A stretch of 64,000 nucleotides of DNA from Inia geoffrensis. Its lineage: Eukaryota; Chordata; Mammalia; Artiodactyla; Iniidae. Positions 11,466 through 22,805 of this stretch are shown here, one piece after another; the first letter of the stretch is position 1; every line of letters begins with the position of its first letter. The notes beneath the pieces are model-generated. The model searched no databases, was not told the origin of the DNA, and worked only from the letters and a program-made list of their open reading frames with translations. The translations under genes were made by a program, and so were the position numbers. The stretch lies in contig CM070910.1 in assembly GCA_036417435.1 (NCBI GenBank), positions 12,527,501 through 12,591,500 on the forward strand. The letters are read 5' to 3'.

Positions 11466-12217
11466 TGTTGTATTATACATAGTATAAATAAAAAATTATA
11501 AAAATAAATTTCAAATTAAGTACTTCTTTTTCAGTAGAAAAATATCATTCTAAAGGTGTGATTTTCCTATCAGGCATAAGCCTTTTGCGACATCGCTTTG
11601 AGTGATTCCCTCTTAGGAATCTGACCTGGGGTTTTTGCTTGGGCGACTAAACAGTTGTTGTGATGACCATGAGAAGAAGGTGGCGTCTCCAGTTGTTGGC
11701 CCTCCTCAGGACCACCTGTTGACCATATATTTCATGAGACTCCCTGAAGGCATTTGCAAACCCTACACACACAAGTGCTGTCGGGCAGTGTCTATTTGAT
11801 GCTAAATAAATAGATCTGAGTTGGCTCAGATGGAATGAATACTTTGTTCTGGGGAAGATGTCATTCTTTCAGAATTTCCAAGCAGAAAGCTTTTGTTTTG
11901 TTGGTAGTGCCATGCATTCTAAAATAAGAAACAGGCCGATGAAAGGATAGAGGTGATTTGGGTCAAATACGGTGAGTTTCGGGGTGGGAGGTGGCTGGTG
12001 GTGACTGTGGTGGCATTTGAGGAGGATGAGGTAGGAGGTTCCGTGAAAAGGATTTCAGTAGCTGTCGTCTCCCTTAAGAACCGGTCTCGGTGATGATTGT
12101 CAGGGCTCTCTGGGGCTCTCAGTGGAAACAGAGCCGCTGTCGAACCTCAATTCCTCTTCCTCAAAGCTTCACCTCCCTCCATGCTTTTCCGTACCTCCCT
12201 ATACTATATGTTCTCTC
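11466..12217. other. Intron 1, unassigned sequence
   Basis: No exon, RNA gene or repeat recognised. Confidence 0.5.
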
Positions 12218-12233
12218 TGCAGTTAACTCTTTT

Positions 12234-12522
12234 TTTTTAAAAAACATTATTTATTTATTTATGGCTGTGTTGGGTCTTTTTGTTGCTGTGCGTGGGCTTT
12301 CTCTAGTTGCAGTGAGCGGGGGCCACTTGGTGGTGCGCAGGCCTCTCACTGTCGCGGCCTCTCTTCTTGCAGAGCACGGGCTCTAGGCGTGCAGGCTTCA
12401 ATAGTTGTGGCTCGCAGGCCCAGTTGCTCTGTGGCATGTGGGATCCTCCCGGGCCAGGGCCCGAACCCGTGTCCCCTGCGCTGGCAGGCAGACTCCCAAC
12501 CACTGCGCCACCAGGGAAGCCC
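12234..12522 (-). mobile_element. CHR-family tRNA SINE (antisense), long older variant
   Basis: A T-rich start and TTATTTATTTATGGCTGTG lead through 'CTCTCACTGTCGCGGCCTCT' and GGCATGTGGGATCCTCC to the end CCACCAGGGAAGCCC. A perfect 16-bp target duplication (TGCAGTTAACTCTTTT) flanks it at 12218-12233 and 12523-12538. Confidence 0.92.
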
Positions 12523-12538
12523 TGCAGTTAACTCTTTT

Positions 12539-12924
12539 CACAGAGCAACCCTTCCACATTTTCTTCCCCTTGTAAAAAAATACAAGTGGAAGACAACAGC
12601 TCAGGACATCTCTGCCCCCCTCCACCAGTCCCATTCCTCCCCAACAAAGGTTTCTCCCAGGGAATTCTCCATTCTTTCCCTGAGAGCAGAGCCTGGGTCC
12701 CAGACTGTGGTAGAACCTTCCAGTTTTATGGTATTTCCCAGTTTTTGCCGCATCCTTGCTCAGGCTTGCGTGTGCTTCTGGAGGGCAGGTGCTTCTTTTT
12801 GTGTGTATCGTAGATGCAAATCAGTACAGGAGCCCAGTGAACTGAGCTGTTCTCTGCCTAGAAAGCGTACCACACACAGGTTTTTTTCTTTTATTTTTTC
12901 CTCCTGTGGTTTACTTGGCTGATT
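12539..12924. other. Intron 1, unassigned sequence
   Basis: No exon or repeat recognised. The long + frame at 12389-12922 runs from SINE into unique sequence and is not taken as a gene. Confidence 0.5.
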
Positions 12925-13512
12925 TTTTTTTTTAATTGAAGTATAGTTGATTTACAACGTTGTGTCAGTTTCAGGTGTGCCACAAAGTGATTCAGTTATA
13001 CATATATATCTCTGCCTCTGTTCTTTTTCAGATTCTTTTCCATTGTAGGTTATTACAAGATATTGAATAAAGTTCCCTGCGCTATATACAGTAGGTCCTT
13101 ATTATCTATTTTATATATGGTAGTGTTTATCTGCCACACTCCTAATTCATCCCGCCCGCCCACCTCTCCCCTCTGGTAACCACAGGTTTGTTTTGTGTGT
13201 CTGTGAGTCTATTTCTGTTTGGTAAATAAGTTCATTTGTATCACTTTTTTAGATTCCACATGTAAGTGATATCATATGATACTTGTCTTCCTCTGTCTGA
13301 CTTACTTCACTTAGTATGATAATCTCTTGGTCCGTCTGTGTTGCTGCAGATGGCATTTTTTCATTCTCTTCTGTGGCTGAGTAATATTCCATTGTATATA
13401 TGTGCCACATCTTCTCTATCCATTCATCTGTTGATGGACGCTTAGGCTGCTTCCATGTCCTGGCTCTTGTAAATGGTGCTGCTATGAGTGCTGGGGTGCA
13501 TGTCTTTTTTTT
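12925..13512 (-). mobile_element. 5'-truncated cetartiodactyl L1 (antisense)
   Basis: It begins with AATTGAAGTATAGTTGATTT (3'UTR complement), then 'TATACAGTAGGTCCTTATTA', 'GTGGCTGAGTAATATTCCAT' and the ORF2-end complement up to GGGGTGCATGTC. Only about 590 bp of the 3' end is present. A similar copy lies at 31466-32014. Confidence 0.9.
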
Positions 13513-14205
13513 TCTGTGGCCCTCGGGGTGTACAGGTTGGTGTCGACCTGCACTGATAGCTACTTCTAGCTTTCTCTCTCTCTTTTTCTTTTTTTGTAGT
13601 ATTCTCTCCCTCTGCCTCTGTCTTTTCCTGGGGTGCTAATGGCACGCGGAAAACTTGAAGTATACCCCCTAATCTTCCCTATTTTTATTTGATCCTGGAA
13701 AGAGATAGCTTGCCTTTTTCTAAATTCAAGTTTTTGAAAAATTACTCTGGGAAATATAGGTATGTAGAGAATTTTATGAATTCTGCAGATATTTAATCCT
13801 TTAAAGGCAGTCATTTCTATTGGTGTATCACCACCGTCTTATAGTCACTGCTGGCCTGAAAGGCCAGTTTTCTAGAGTCACCTTCAAAAGTGAGAGAACT
13901 AGAAAAGAATTCAATTCAGATTTCCTAGAAAAAAAATAGAATCCATCTCACCTGTATTTTAGAGTGTTGTTAAGAAACTTGGGACAGCAACTCAGGATGT
14001 TATCAACAACAAGCCTGTAGGCATTGGTGTCCCAAGTTCCTTAATTTTCTCATTAACCCATCTAGGTAGGAGAGCCATTTATATTTACATTACCATTAAA
14101 ATTTCTGATGGTAGTCATAGACAGTAAACTAAGTCAGCTTAAATGACTTGAATAATTTCGTGGTATATAACACTGTACTTTCTTTAGATCATTTAAAGGG
14201 ATGTC
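13513..14205. other. Intron 1, unassigned sequence
   Basis: A CT-rich stretch lies at about 13569-13625; otherwise no feature is recognised. Confidence 0.5.
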
Positions 14206-14460
14206 TGTGAACCTTCTGCATTGGAGGATGGAGAGGCATTATATGGTGGTGAAGAGCAGAGACCCTGGCGCCAGCTCCCTGGCTCTCAGCCTGGCTCTGT
14301 GTGGCCTTGGGCAAGTCACCTCCCCTCTCTGTGCCTCAGCTCTTCAGCTCCGAAGTGGGACACTTATAGTACCCAGTCTTGGGGACACTGGGAGGATTAA
14401 ATGGTTTATATATATTAAATTTTGGCAAGGTGCTTGCCATGTGGTAAGTGACTTTTAACT
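14206..14460 (+). mobile_element. MIR SINE, near full length
   Basis: It contains 'GTGGTGAAGAGCAGAGACCC', CTTGGGCAAGTCACCTCCC, CTGTGCCTCAGCTCTTCAG and 'GGGAGGATTAAATGG' in order, ending at the CATGTGGTAAGTG tail. Confidence 0.8.
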
Positions 14461-14777
14461 GTTTGTAATTTTATATATTTATTTTTCCCAATTCTAAGAA
14501 GTTTCTTCTTCTTAATTTTATATCACAGAAAACTTGATATCTTCTCAGCCATAGTATTTGGTGAGATAAATCAACCCTATTTTATTTTGCATTAAAGGCT
14601 TTAGAATTTGTTTGAAGCCATCAATTTTGCACGTCTTAAGACTGAAACTCCTCTGTTTATTCACCAAATACAGACCTCTTGGAGGGTTTTCACCTGCATT
14701 TCCTCCCGTACCCTGATGCCATACCTGAGAGGATCCTGGGAGCTTAGGCTTTATGGCTCATTCTGGCCCTTGACTTT

Positions 14778-15029
14778 TTTTTTTTTTTTTAATTATTTAT
14801 TTTGGCCGCGTTGGGTCTTTGTTGCTGCGCATGGGCTTTTTCTCTAGTTGAGGCGAGCGGGGGCTACTCTTCGTGGCGGTGCGCGGGCTTCTCATTGAGG
14901 TGGCTTCTCTTGTTGCGGAGCACGGGCTTAGTTGCTCTGCGGCATGTGGGATCTTCCCGGACCAGGGCTCGAACCCGTGTCCCCTGCATTGGCAGGTGGA
15001 TTCTTAACCACTGCACCACCAGGGGAGCC
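14778..15029 (-). mobile_element. CHR-family tRNA SINE (antisense)
   Basis: Poly-T, 'TTATTTTGGCCGCGTTGGGT', GCGGCATGTGGGATCTTCC and a CCACCAGGGGAGCC end. A perfect 15-bp target duplication (CTGGCCCTTGACTTT) lies at 14763-14777 and 15030-15044. Confidence 0.92.
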
Positions 15030-15570
15030 CTGGCCCTTGACTTTCTTTAATGTTCTCTTCAAATCTATAATTTGTACTGTATGTCAGTGTGAATGTTTCC
15101 ATGTGTAGATTTTTTTCTTTTGTGTATCTCAGAAAGCTCTGTAGCCATTGTCTGGTCCGTCGTTGAGGGAGACAGAGCGGGCGCTGCCGGCCCTGCTTCA
15201 TGAAGAGGGAGCGGATCCAGGGAGGCTAGTTGCACCGCATCCTGAGTCAGTGCTTGCTGAGCCAGCTGAGGGCCAGTCTTTGAATTATGTATAATTCAAA
15301 AACAAGAAGTATACTCTTGAATTCTGCCCTCATTCTGCCTATATGATCTTATAAGGTATTAATCTTTGAGGTATTAACCTCAAAAGTACTATTTTTTCCT
15401 CGTGTCCGTTACTGTGTACAAATAGTGCCAACTACCTGCCCTGTGGATGGGAGCTGGCTTTGGTATTTGGGCCCCTGCCCTTTCTGTTAATAGGAGGTTT
15501 GGATTATGGTGGTATCCTATTAATTTGAAGATGGGAAGAAGGCAGTGACCGAAGATTATAGATCCGTATG

Positions 15571-15696
15571 GAAATTCTCTGGCGGTCCAATGGTTAGGGC
15601 TTGGCACTTTTACTGCCGTGGACCTGGGTTTGATCCCTGGTTGGGGAACTAAGATCCTGCAAGCTGTGCGGCGTGGCCAAAGAAAAAAGCAAAAAA
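15571..15696 (+). mobile_element. Older tRNA-derived cetartiodactyl SINE
   Basis: 'TTCTCTGGCGGTCCAATGGT', the B-box region GGGTTTGATCCCTGG, 'GGGGAACTAAGATCCTGCAA', GCGTGGCC and an A-rich tail. Confidence 0.8.
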
Positions 15697-16244
15697 GATT
15701 ACAGAGTTGTAGAAATTCAGTGCTGGTTGGCCATGGGGTCAACTTTCTAGCCCCTGCCTTTACACACTGGAGAACAGGGGACAAGGTCTGCTCGAGGTCA
15801 CATAGCTCCTAAGGTTAGAGCCACAGGCCTACATGGTGTTCCCCCTGCACAACATAAAGGCGACTTTGCAAGATGAGGACCTATGAGATCAATGTCACTC
15901 AGTAGCATAGGACATGAGGCATTTCATGTTTCCCCAGAGTGCAGTAAAAATGGGATTTTCTGGAGGACGAGGAGAAGGCTTCACTTTAATCACTCAGGAA
16001 ACCAGAGTGGACGTTCTCTCAAGCCATAATTATGGTAAACTTGTGGGGAATTTGTGTTGAAGGATCTAGAAGATTCTTCCCCTGCCACACCATAAGCTGC
16101 AAGGGCTAGGACCTTCTCTATCGATTTTCCCATCAGGAATATCTGCAGCTCTGGTCTCAGGGGGTTCATGAAAGAAAGGTAAGAAGGTGAGAGCCGGACA
16201 GGGTCACTAAGAGGAATGTGACAGGTGAGGGGGTCCTACAACCT
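15697..16244. other. Intron 1, mostly unassigned
   Basis: A weak antisense MIR-like phrase (GAGGTCACATAGCTCCTAAG) lies near 15795. Otherwise nothing is recognised. Confidence 0.4.
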
Positions 16245-16830
16245 CAACAATTCACCCCTGTCAGAGTTGGGATCTTCACCCTCAGCCAGGATTTCTTTTC
16301 TTTTCTCTCTTTTATCCAGCCAATATCTGAGCGTCGCATTGTGCCAGGCAATGCATGAGGCGTAAGGCTGAGTCATCAACACAGGCATGGCCCCAGCCCC
16401 ATATTTTAGAGAGGGAGAGAGGCAAATGCAGGATAATGAACAAATAAATACTCACAGGCTTGCTAAGTCCTGTGAAGGAAGCACACGGGACACACAGGGA
16501 AGAACAGCGATTTGGGGGCTCTTTTGCATACTGGGCTCCACCGGAGGTGTCCCCGCCATGTGATATTTGAGTTGAGACTGAGAGGTGAGAAGGCACGAAC
16601 GTTCCAGGTTAAAGGAGCGTCACAGTGACAGGCCTTGAGGTAGAAAGGGCCAGATATCCTCAGTGTCCAACGCGGTGGTCTGGAGACGAAGTTGGAGAGG
16701 TGGGCAGGACCCGGACAGACTAGCCTGGACTTTGCTGGCTATGGATTTTTATCCCACAGGGCTTGGAGCAAGGGAGTAACATTTAAACTGTGTGTTGAGA
16801 AGGTTTTAATGAGTCTTCAGAACGTTAATC
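16245..16830 (-). mobile_element. L2 LINE fragment (antisense)
   Basis: Reverse-complement L2: 'CGCATTGTGCCAGGCAATGC', GGCATGGCCCCAGCCCC, 'TGATATTTGAGTTGAGACTG', 'GGCCTTGAGGTAGAAAGG' and TGGATTTTTATCCCACA appear in consensus order. Confidence 0.7.
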
Positions 16831-16834
16831 TACG

Positions 16835-17165
16835 TGAAAGATGCCCATCACCCAAGACCGTATATTGTATGATTCGATTTATGTGCAATGTGCAGAATCC
16901 ATTATGTGAAATAGCCAGGCAAACCCAAAGAGACAGAAAATAGGTTAGTGATGGCCCAGTTGTAGGCGGTGGGCTGTGTGACATGGGCAGTGACTGATTT
17001 ATGGGCCCAGGGAGATTTTGGTGGGGGGGTCTTGAAAATAAAATTGGTTGTGGTTATGGTTGCATGAATATACCAGAACTCATTGAATTGTACACTCTAT
17101 ATAGGTGACTTGTAGGGTATATACATTATATTTCAATAAAGCTGTTATTAAAAAATTTAAAAAAG
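16835..17165 (+). mobile_element. Old mammalian L1 3' end
   Basis: 'GTATATTGTATGATTCGATT' and 'CTCATTGAATTGTACACTCT', then TATATTTCAATAAAGCTGTT and A-rich sequence: the L1M 3'UTR end with its AATAAA. Confidence 0.8.
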
Positions 17166-17384
17166 TCTACTGCTGCCCGACAAACCTGCTTCATTGTTCT
17201 AGGCAGCTGTCCCCAATAGAGCAGCTGTGAGGGCCTTTCTCTACCCTCCTGGTATGCGAGCATCTCCTTCTGCCCCTTCTCCTGCGACCTCACCAAGTAA
17301 AAGGCATCAGCTGCTGATGTCAGCTTCGTGCATCAAACCTCCATGTCTTCTGATCCCGTACAGGCTTCTGCGCTGTCCTTTCGC

Positions 17385-17500
17385 AATGCTCAGAAATGGT
17401 TTTAAATCCTGACTCTGCGTCTTGTTGGTTGTTTGACTTAGGCCAGTTATTCGACGGGTCCGTGAGCCCTAGTTTCATTTCTTTTTTAAAAAATTTAACA
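17385..17500 (+). mobile_element. MIR SINE fragment
   Basis: 'AAATCCTGACTCTGCGTCTT' and TTTGACTTAGGCCAGTTATTC are a MIR core. A young SINE sits directly after it. Confidence 0.5.
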
Positions 17501-17506
17501 CTTTGT

Positions 17507-17733
17507 GGGCTTCCCTGGTGGCGCAGTGGTTGAGAGTCCGCCTGCCGATGCAGGGGACACGGGTTCGTGCCCTGGTCCGGGAAGATCCCACATGCCGCGG
17601 AGCGGCTGGGCCCGTGAGCCGTGGCCGCTGAGCCTGCGCGTCCGGATCCTGTGCTCCGCAACGGGAGAGGCCACAACAGTGAGAGGCCCGTGTACTGCAA
17701 AAAAATCCCCCCCCAAAAACAAACAAAAAAAAA
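17507..17733 (+). mobile_element. Young CHR-type cetacean SINE
   Basis: It starts GGGCTTCCCTGGTGGCGCAG and has a B-box in GGGTTCGTGCCC, 'GATCCCACATGCCGCGGAGC' and an A-rich tail with a C run. The flanking repeat is short (CTTTGT at 17501-17506 and 17734-17739). Confidence 0.93.
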
Positions 17734-17754
17734 CCTTTGTATTTTCACAAACAC

Positions 17755-18010
17755 TTAACTAGCACTTACTATGTACCTATCACTAATAGCTGTAAGCGCT
17801 TTAAGAATATTAACTTATTTACAAATTTTAACACATTTACTCATCCAGATAACCCCATGAGGTGTAGGTACTCTTAGCTTCTCCATTTTGTGGGTGAAAA
17901 TACTGAGGCACAGAGAGGTTAAGTTACTTGGATGAGGTCACACAGCTGAGAGCTAGCAGAACTGAATCCAGGCAGTCTGACTGCAGAGGCCTTGCTCCCA
18001 AACGCTCTAC
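17755..18010 (-). mobile_element. MIR SINE (antisense), full length
   Basis: 'TAGCACTTACTATGTACCTA', GGTTAAGTTACTTGG, GAGGTCACACAGCTGAGAG and 'AATCCAGGCAGTCTGACTGC' run in antisense MIR order. Confidence 0.8.
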
Positions 18011-18214
18011 CTCCATGGTCACAGGTACTCTCCTGGCCTGTAAAATGGGCTTAACCTAAGCTCCTTCCCTTGTTTCATTTATGATCCTTTGATCTTCAAT
18101 TACCATATCTTATACCATTTCTGCAGTTCTCAGCATGGTCTGTAAATTAATGTACTTAATTAACTCACTTTCCATCCATTTCTTCATTGACGACCTCAGA
18201 CCCCACAAGGATTT

Positions 18215-18425
18215 GGGTGCCCCATTGATGTTTGGGCTCTGCCTTAGCTCTGCCTTTTAGGGCCATGATGTCACAGGGAAGGCACGCTCTGCATTTAGGT
18301 TTCCTCATCAGTAAAGTAGAGATAGTAATGACCTGGCCAGCATCCTCCCCCGGCTCCTCGCAGCGATCAACGAGACATCATCGCACGGGCAGGCGCCCCG
18401 TAAACCCTGCAGCCCCCTAGCAATG
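18215..18425 (+). mobile_element. MIR SINE, diverged
   Basis: 'TTTGGGCTCTGCCTTAGCTC', TTTCCTCATCAGTAAAGTAG and ATAGTAATGACC fit the MIR core and 3' half. CpG-containing positions are still present. Confidence 0.5.
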
Positions 18426-20695
18426 CAGGAGTTCAGTTTCCTATGCAGCCCAGCTGTTTGGACTGTGCAGTGTTGGTAGATGGTTGAATAGACTGCAGTT
18501 TTCCCATGGAAATGTTGATGGACCCAGGTGAATTGGAGGTGATTGATGCATTGTACGTTCATCTCAAGATGGAACTTGCCCCTGGGCAGTAATGACACCC
18601 AAGTAGTGGGCGAAGCCTCCAGGTTTGTTGCCGTGGCCACCGCATGGTCCACACTCTGAGTTGATGGTCTGCAGTTCTATGAACTTAAACTTGCTGCGTG
18701 TCCAGGGAACTAGTTAATTCCTCCTTTGGTTCGGGGTAGGCATGCCAGTGACAATACTTGTAGCCAATGTTTGGTTCTTAGACCAAATCTAATTTATAGT
18801 TTTGGAAAAATAAACTGTGCTGGGGGCGATGGAGAGTACAATTTACTGGGTGAAGGACATTCTTTTCTCCTCTTTCACATGTTGCCCCCCTCCCCCCTTG
18901 GTCCAGATGTTCCAGAATTGGATACAATGGTTTGGTTACTGAATTACAACAACCAACCTTGGAAAGTACACATTTCTTTTACCAGAGTATTGTGGCATAC
19001 TTTGTGTTCATCTTCACAATTTTGTTTTTAGAATCTGAAAACTTGGTTTGCAGTTTTTGTTGAATAACAACTATGATATGTACGTATATGGACATCTACG
19101 CAAACACACGTATACACACACACGCAACCTCAGACATCTACGTCACTGTTCAGTTTCTTCCCTGCCCTTGGTGTTATCTTTCAAGTTGATGATACTTTTG
19201 GGGGGTGGGGATAAGGGAAGAGGAGCTCGACGCTGAGCATTCAGGGCTGTCATTATAGACAATATCTGAATTCTGGTCTTTAGACACTCAGTTCTTTGGT
19301 TGATTGTGATTGGCATGTCAGTTTTTTTCCCCCAGTGATTTAGAGCAGTGTCTAAAGATCATCCAAGAGATGATTTCAGACAACACTAACTTCTGTCCTG
19401 TCCCCTGCCCCCTCTCTGGGCACTTCTCCCCTTCGTGGCTGGACTCAGGATGCTGGGGGCATGGCAGGCTGGGTCCCTTTCACAGCATCAGAAGTTGTGC
19501 AGAGTCTGGGTGGGTGGAGGGCTGGGGGGCGCCGGGTGGCTTTGCCAGACCTTCGACTTGGAAGCCAGGCTTTCCTGGTTAAAATCTTCAGCTGGGATGC
19601 ATTCCTTCCCCGTTCAGAAACCTCAGATGAGAGCAGTCCATCTGACTTGTTTTCTGAGTAGCTTGAATCCTTGAACTCCTATTTTTCACTTCCTTAAATT
19701 ATCCTGGCATGGACATATTTGCTACTTCCAAGTTTTGTTTTAGTAATAAATCCTCTACTTATGTAGTAAAACTCAAAGAGTGGCTGTTTTTTTGGTTCCA
19801 TCTTGTGATGTCTTCTGAGTGAGGTAAGTCTTAGAAGACACTGGTAACTAGTAAGAAAGTTGAGTTTGCTTTAGAAACAAAGTACTGTTTTTTTGTTGCT
19901 TCTTGGAAGCACTTGAAACCGTGGATTTGTTGCTGCATTCTTTTGCAGCTCTTCCATGATGTGTGGACCAGCTTTGCCCAGATGGTTAAGAGCACAGACT
20001 TTTATTTTGTCTTCAGCATTTCTGTTCTTTCAGCTTGATGCCTTCCTGCCCACCCCAAGTGGACAGCCGCGCATTCCTCCTCCTTCAAATCGGTTGCTCC
20101 ATTCCATAAGCATAGTGAAGAGGCTTTGTTGGTTCTTAACTGAGCTTCCAGGGTCCTCGCGGCTGGATCTGTGGTTGTGTTTGGATGTCACGCAACTTCT
20201 GCTTTGAAGGCAGCGAGAGGCCTCAGCAACGACTTCACATGCTCACAGCTCTACTCAGGGCAGAAGACCCGACAGAGTTTTTCTCAGGACCAAGTTCATT
20301 CATTTGCGAATTGTTTTTTGGCTCTGAGGAGGTTTGGGATTTAAGTTTCTGGGCAGTTTATTTCCTTCTTCATACTCTGCAATTGTAAGTACAGGTAACA
20401 TACTAAGTGGAGAAGTGTAGACTTTTAGATCTGAAAGGTACTGAGAGTTCTTTTAACCTGCTTTTCAGACAGTGAATTTAGTTGTTGTCCCCTTTCTTCA
20501 AATTATATTTAACCAGAAGCCTGGCAGGATGACTGAGAATATCAGAGCTGCGGGTAGTAGTGTTATGTGGGTGTCAGTTTTAAAGGAAGCCTGTTAGTTC
20601 ACTCGAGGGGCCCAAGAACTGGAAGTAAGTGGTTTAGCCAGTGTTGTGCATGGCAGGACATGGACTAAAGCCAGACTAAGAAATCAGGTTCCCTT
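18426..20695. other. Intron 1, unassigned sequence
   Basis: A short CA-rich tract (about 19098-19130) is the only clear repeat. Frames at 19310-19674 and 19956-20388 carry no known domain and no convincing splice context. Confidence 0.5.
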
Positions 20696-20699
20696 CATT

Positions 20700-20900
20700 A
20701 GAAAGCAGGTTATTGGCTGACAGGGGCCGTAGGGAAAGAACTGACACAGCCAGAGGGCACAAGGCAACTGTCTGGGGTGACAGAAATGTTCACGTCATGA
20801 TTGTGGTGTGGTTACATGGCTGTATGTATTAGTCAAAACTCATCGACTGGTACACTGAAAATTGGTGAGTTTTATTATATACAAAGTGGATAAAAAGTTG
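20700..20900 (+). mobile_element. Old mammalian L1 3'UTR fragment
   Basis: 'GTCATGATTGTGGTGTGGTT', ACATGGCTGTATG and 'AAAATTGGTGAGTTTTATTA' are typical L1M 3' terminal phrases. Confidence 0.7.
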
Positions 20901-21134
20901 TAAGGGGTCTTCTAAAACATGTACAGGATTTTTTTGGGGAGGGAGCGAAGGAGATAACATTTTCTCTGCTTTTTAATTCAGTGTAATTATATTAAATGAT
21001 TCCTTCAAAAATATCAAAAGAAAAGAAACAATCAGATTCACTTCATTCCCAGTCTAGTCTGTTTTTCCAGTTGGAAGATTTACCATCACTCTGTACACCT
21101 TGCTGCTGTTAGTTATACCAAGGCCTTGCACACC

Positions 21135-21345
21135 TTTTCTCTAGAAGGCCAGATTTTAGGCCTTGTGGGCATTTGGTCTCTGTCTCAGTTACTCAGTTCT
21201 GTTATTGTATCTCGAAAGCAGCCAGAGACAATATGTAAACAAAAGAGCATGGCTGTGTTCCCATAAAACTTTACCTCCGAAACTGGACGGTGGGCCGGAT
21301 TTGGCCCATGCGCTGTATTTGCCGATCTGTGAGTTACACCTTTGT
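21135..21345 (-). mobile_element. Non-autonomous hAT-Charlie element, first copy
   Basis: 'AAGGCCAGATTTTAGGCCTT', GCAGCCAGAGACAATATGTA, 'GGCTGTGTTCCCATAAAAC' and GGGCCGGATTTGGCCC are visible. The copy at 36245-36455 is the same family in the opposite orientation. Confidence 0.65.
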
Positions 21346-21479
21346 TCCTTTTGGAGAAACTCAGCGAAATGGGCGTTTTTCTACATCCTCACCAGAAAGA
21401 TGAATGTTATAGAAAAGTGGGATTGTAGAGGTGTTTGGCAGACAACAGGTCCTCCAGGGCTTGGAATGCCCAGCTAAGC

Positions 21480-21850
21480 TCACAGATTTTGCTCTGTCAA
21501 GGAGGGGATGGTTTTGCTCAGGTGGGATTGTGGAGGACGAACCAAGAGGAAGGAGGGACTGAGCCTGGGAACCAGTTTCTGGATGATTGTAGAAACCTGG
21601 GCCGCTGTGACAGTAAGACAAGACGGAGGAGATCTAGTGGAGGGTACTCAACGTTAAGATGGAGAGAACTCAAAAACCGGAAGACTTCAAGTCCTGGGGA
21701 TGAAGAATCTGGAGGAGGAGGCGGATGGCTTCCACTTTCTGGCTGGACAGCCCTGTACGCCTTGGGGTCATTGACCAAAGTAAGGAAAATGGAGAGGCAG
21801 GCTTGATGAGAAGGATGAGTTTAGGTTTGAATTGTGTTGAGTTTTAGATT
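21480..21850 (-). mobile_element. L2 LINE body fragment (antisense)
   Basis: The purine-rich sequence runs in the order of the reverse-complement L2 body, ending 'GAGAAGGATGAGTTTAGGTT'. It is strongly diverged. Confidence 0.4.
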
Positions 21851-21898
21851 AGAGAGCAGAATTTGGAACGCATCACTGTATAGCTCTGTAGCCTTCAG

Positions 21899-22113
21899 AT
21901 TTTTTTTTTTTTTTTTTTTTTGTGGTGACGGGCCTCTCACTGTTGTGGCCTCTCCCGTTGCGGAGCACAGGCTCCGGACGCGCAGGCTCAGCGGCCACGG
22001 CTCACGGGCCCAGCCGCTCCGCGGCATGTGGGATCTTCCCGGACCGGGGCACGAACCCGTGTCCCCTGCATCGGCAGGCGGACTCTCAACCACTGTGCCA
22101 CCAGGGAAGCCCC
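21899..22113 (-). mobile_element. Young CHR-type cetacean SINE (antisense)
   Basis: A T22 run, then GGGCCTCTCACTGTTGTGGC, GCGGAGCACAGGCTCCGGAC, GGGATCTTCCCGGACCGGGG and the end CCACCAGGGAAGCCCC. It is an almost intact reverse complement of the copy at 17507. A target duplication was not resolved. Confidence 0.93.
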
Positions 22114-22726
22114 AATTCACCGTTTTTGATAGTTGGCTTGGGCTTGTGTTACCTTCAGTGTGCAGTTCATTTTGCTTTTCTTGCTACTCCTTGTCCTTTT
22201 GAGATCGGTGGCAGATCCTGAGCTGAAGAAGGGAGGTCATGGCTGCAGTTTCCTCCCCTCAGAGTGCACACAGGTTATTCTGACAGGGGAGGAAGAGGAT
22301 GGCTTGTGAGGAAATTGGGTCCTTCCATATCCAGAGGGAGGAACTGTGCTTCCATCAGGGGTCTCAGCAGGTGCAAAGGCAGCGGCACAGCCGGCTGTGT
22401 CCTTTTGTCTCAGGCTGCTGCTGGGGCTGAGACAGGCTGGGACCTGGGACCCTTTGCTTCAGCGCCTGCACCTGGACACACGTCTCCTCGGGCAACGGAA
22501 TACAAAGAAGCTACAAGGGACTAAAAAGAACTGCGTGCATGCGCAGCTGGGGCAGATTCTGGACAAGGTACAAAAAGACCAAAAACCCGACAGCTGCTTC
22601 TGAAGAGCCGGGAGCAAAAGCAGGGCACTGCGCATGCCCCCTGCATTCAATCCCTCCAAAGGGGCGGGCAAAACACCTAAGCCCCGCCTCCAGCCCATCC
22701 CTCTGGACCCGCCCCCACCCTCACCC

Positions 22727-22734
22727 TATATAAG
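22727..22734 (+). promoter_or_regulatory. LTR TATA box
   Basis: TATATAAG lies about 10-60 bp after GC boxes (GGGGCGGGC, CCCCGCCTCC, CCCGCCCCC). Transcription would start near 22755-22760, running toward CNKSR3 exon 2. Confidence 0.6.
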
Positions 22735-22799
22735 GAACCAGGGAGTGAGCAAGCGAACCTGTTACTTGTTTTTGCTCCCCCTGCTGCAGCAGGGGCCCC

Positions 22800-22805
22800 A
22801 GTAAA
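22800..22805 (+). terminator. LTR poly(A) signal (AGTAAA variant)
   Basis: AGTAAA lies about 70 bp after the TATA box and is followed by a T/G-rich stretch (TTTTTTGTCTGG), as expected for the R region of an LTR. Confidence 0.5.

Noticed and set aside
12389..12922. 177-codon plus frame
   Set aside because: It starts within an antisense SINE and runs into unique sequence, with no domain or splice support.
17507..17733. tRNA gene suggested by the B-box
   Set aside because: The A/B-box similarity is that of a tRNA-derived SINE with a long body and A tail. No cloverleaf is expected.
21834..22221. Similar frames repeated at 17505, 21834, 32330, 35300, 40475, 51129, 56276 and 61754
   Set aside because: All are translations of the same SINE consensus, which happens to be open in several frames. 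Not genes.
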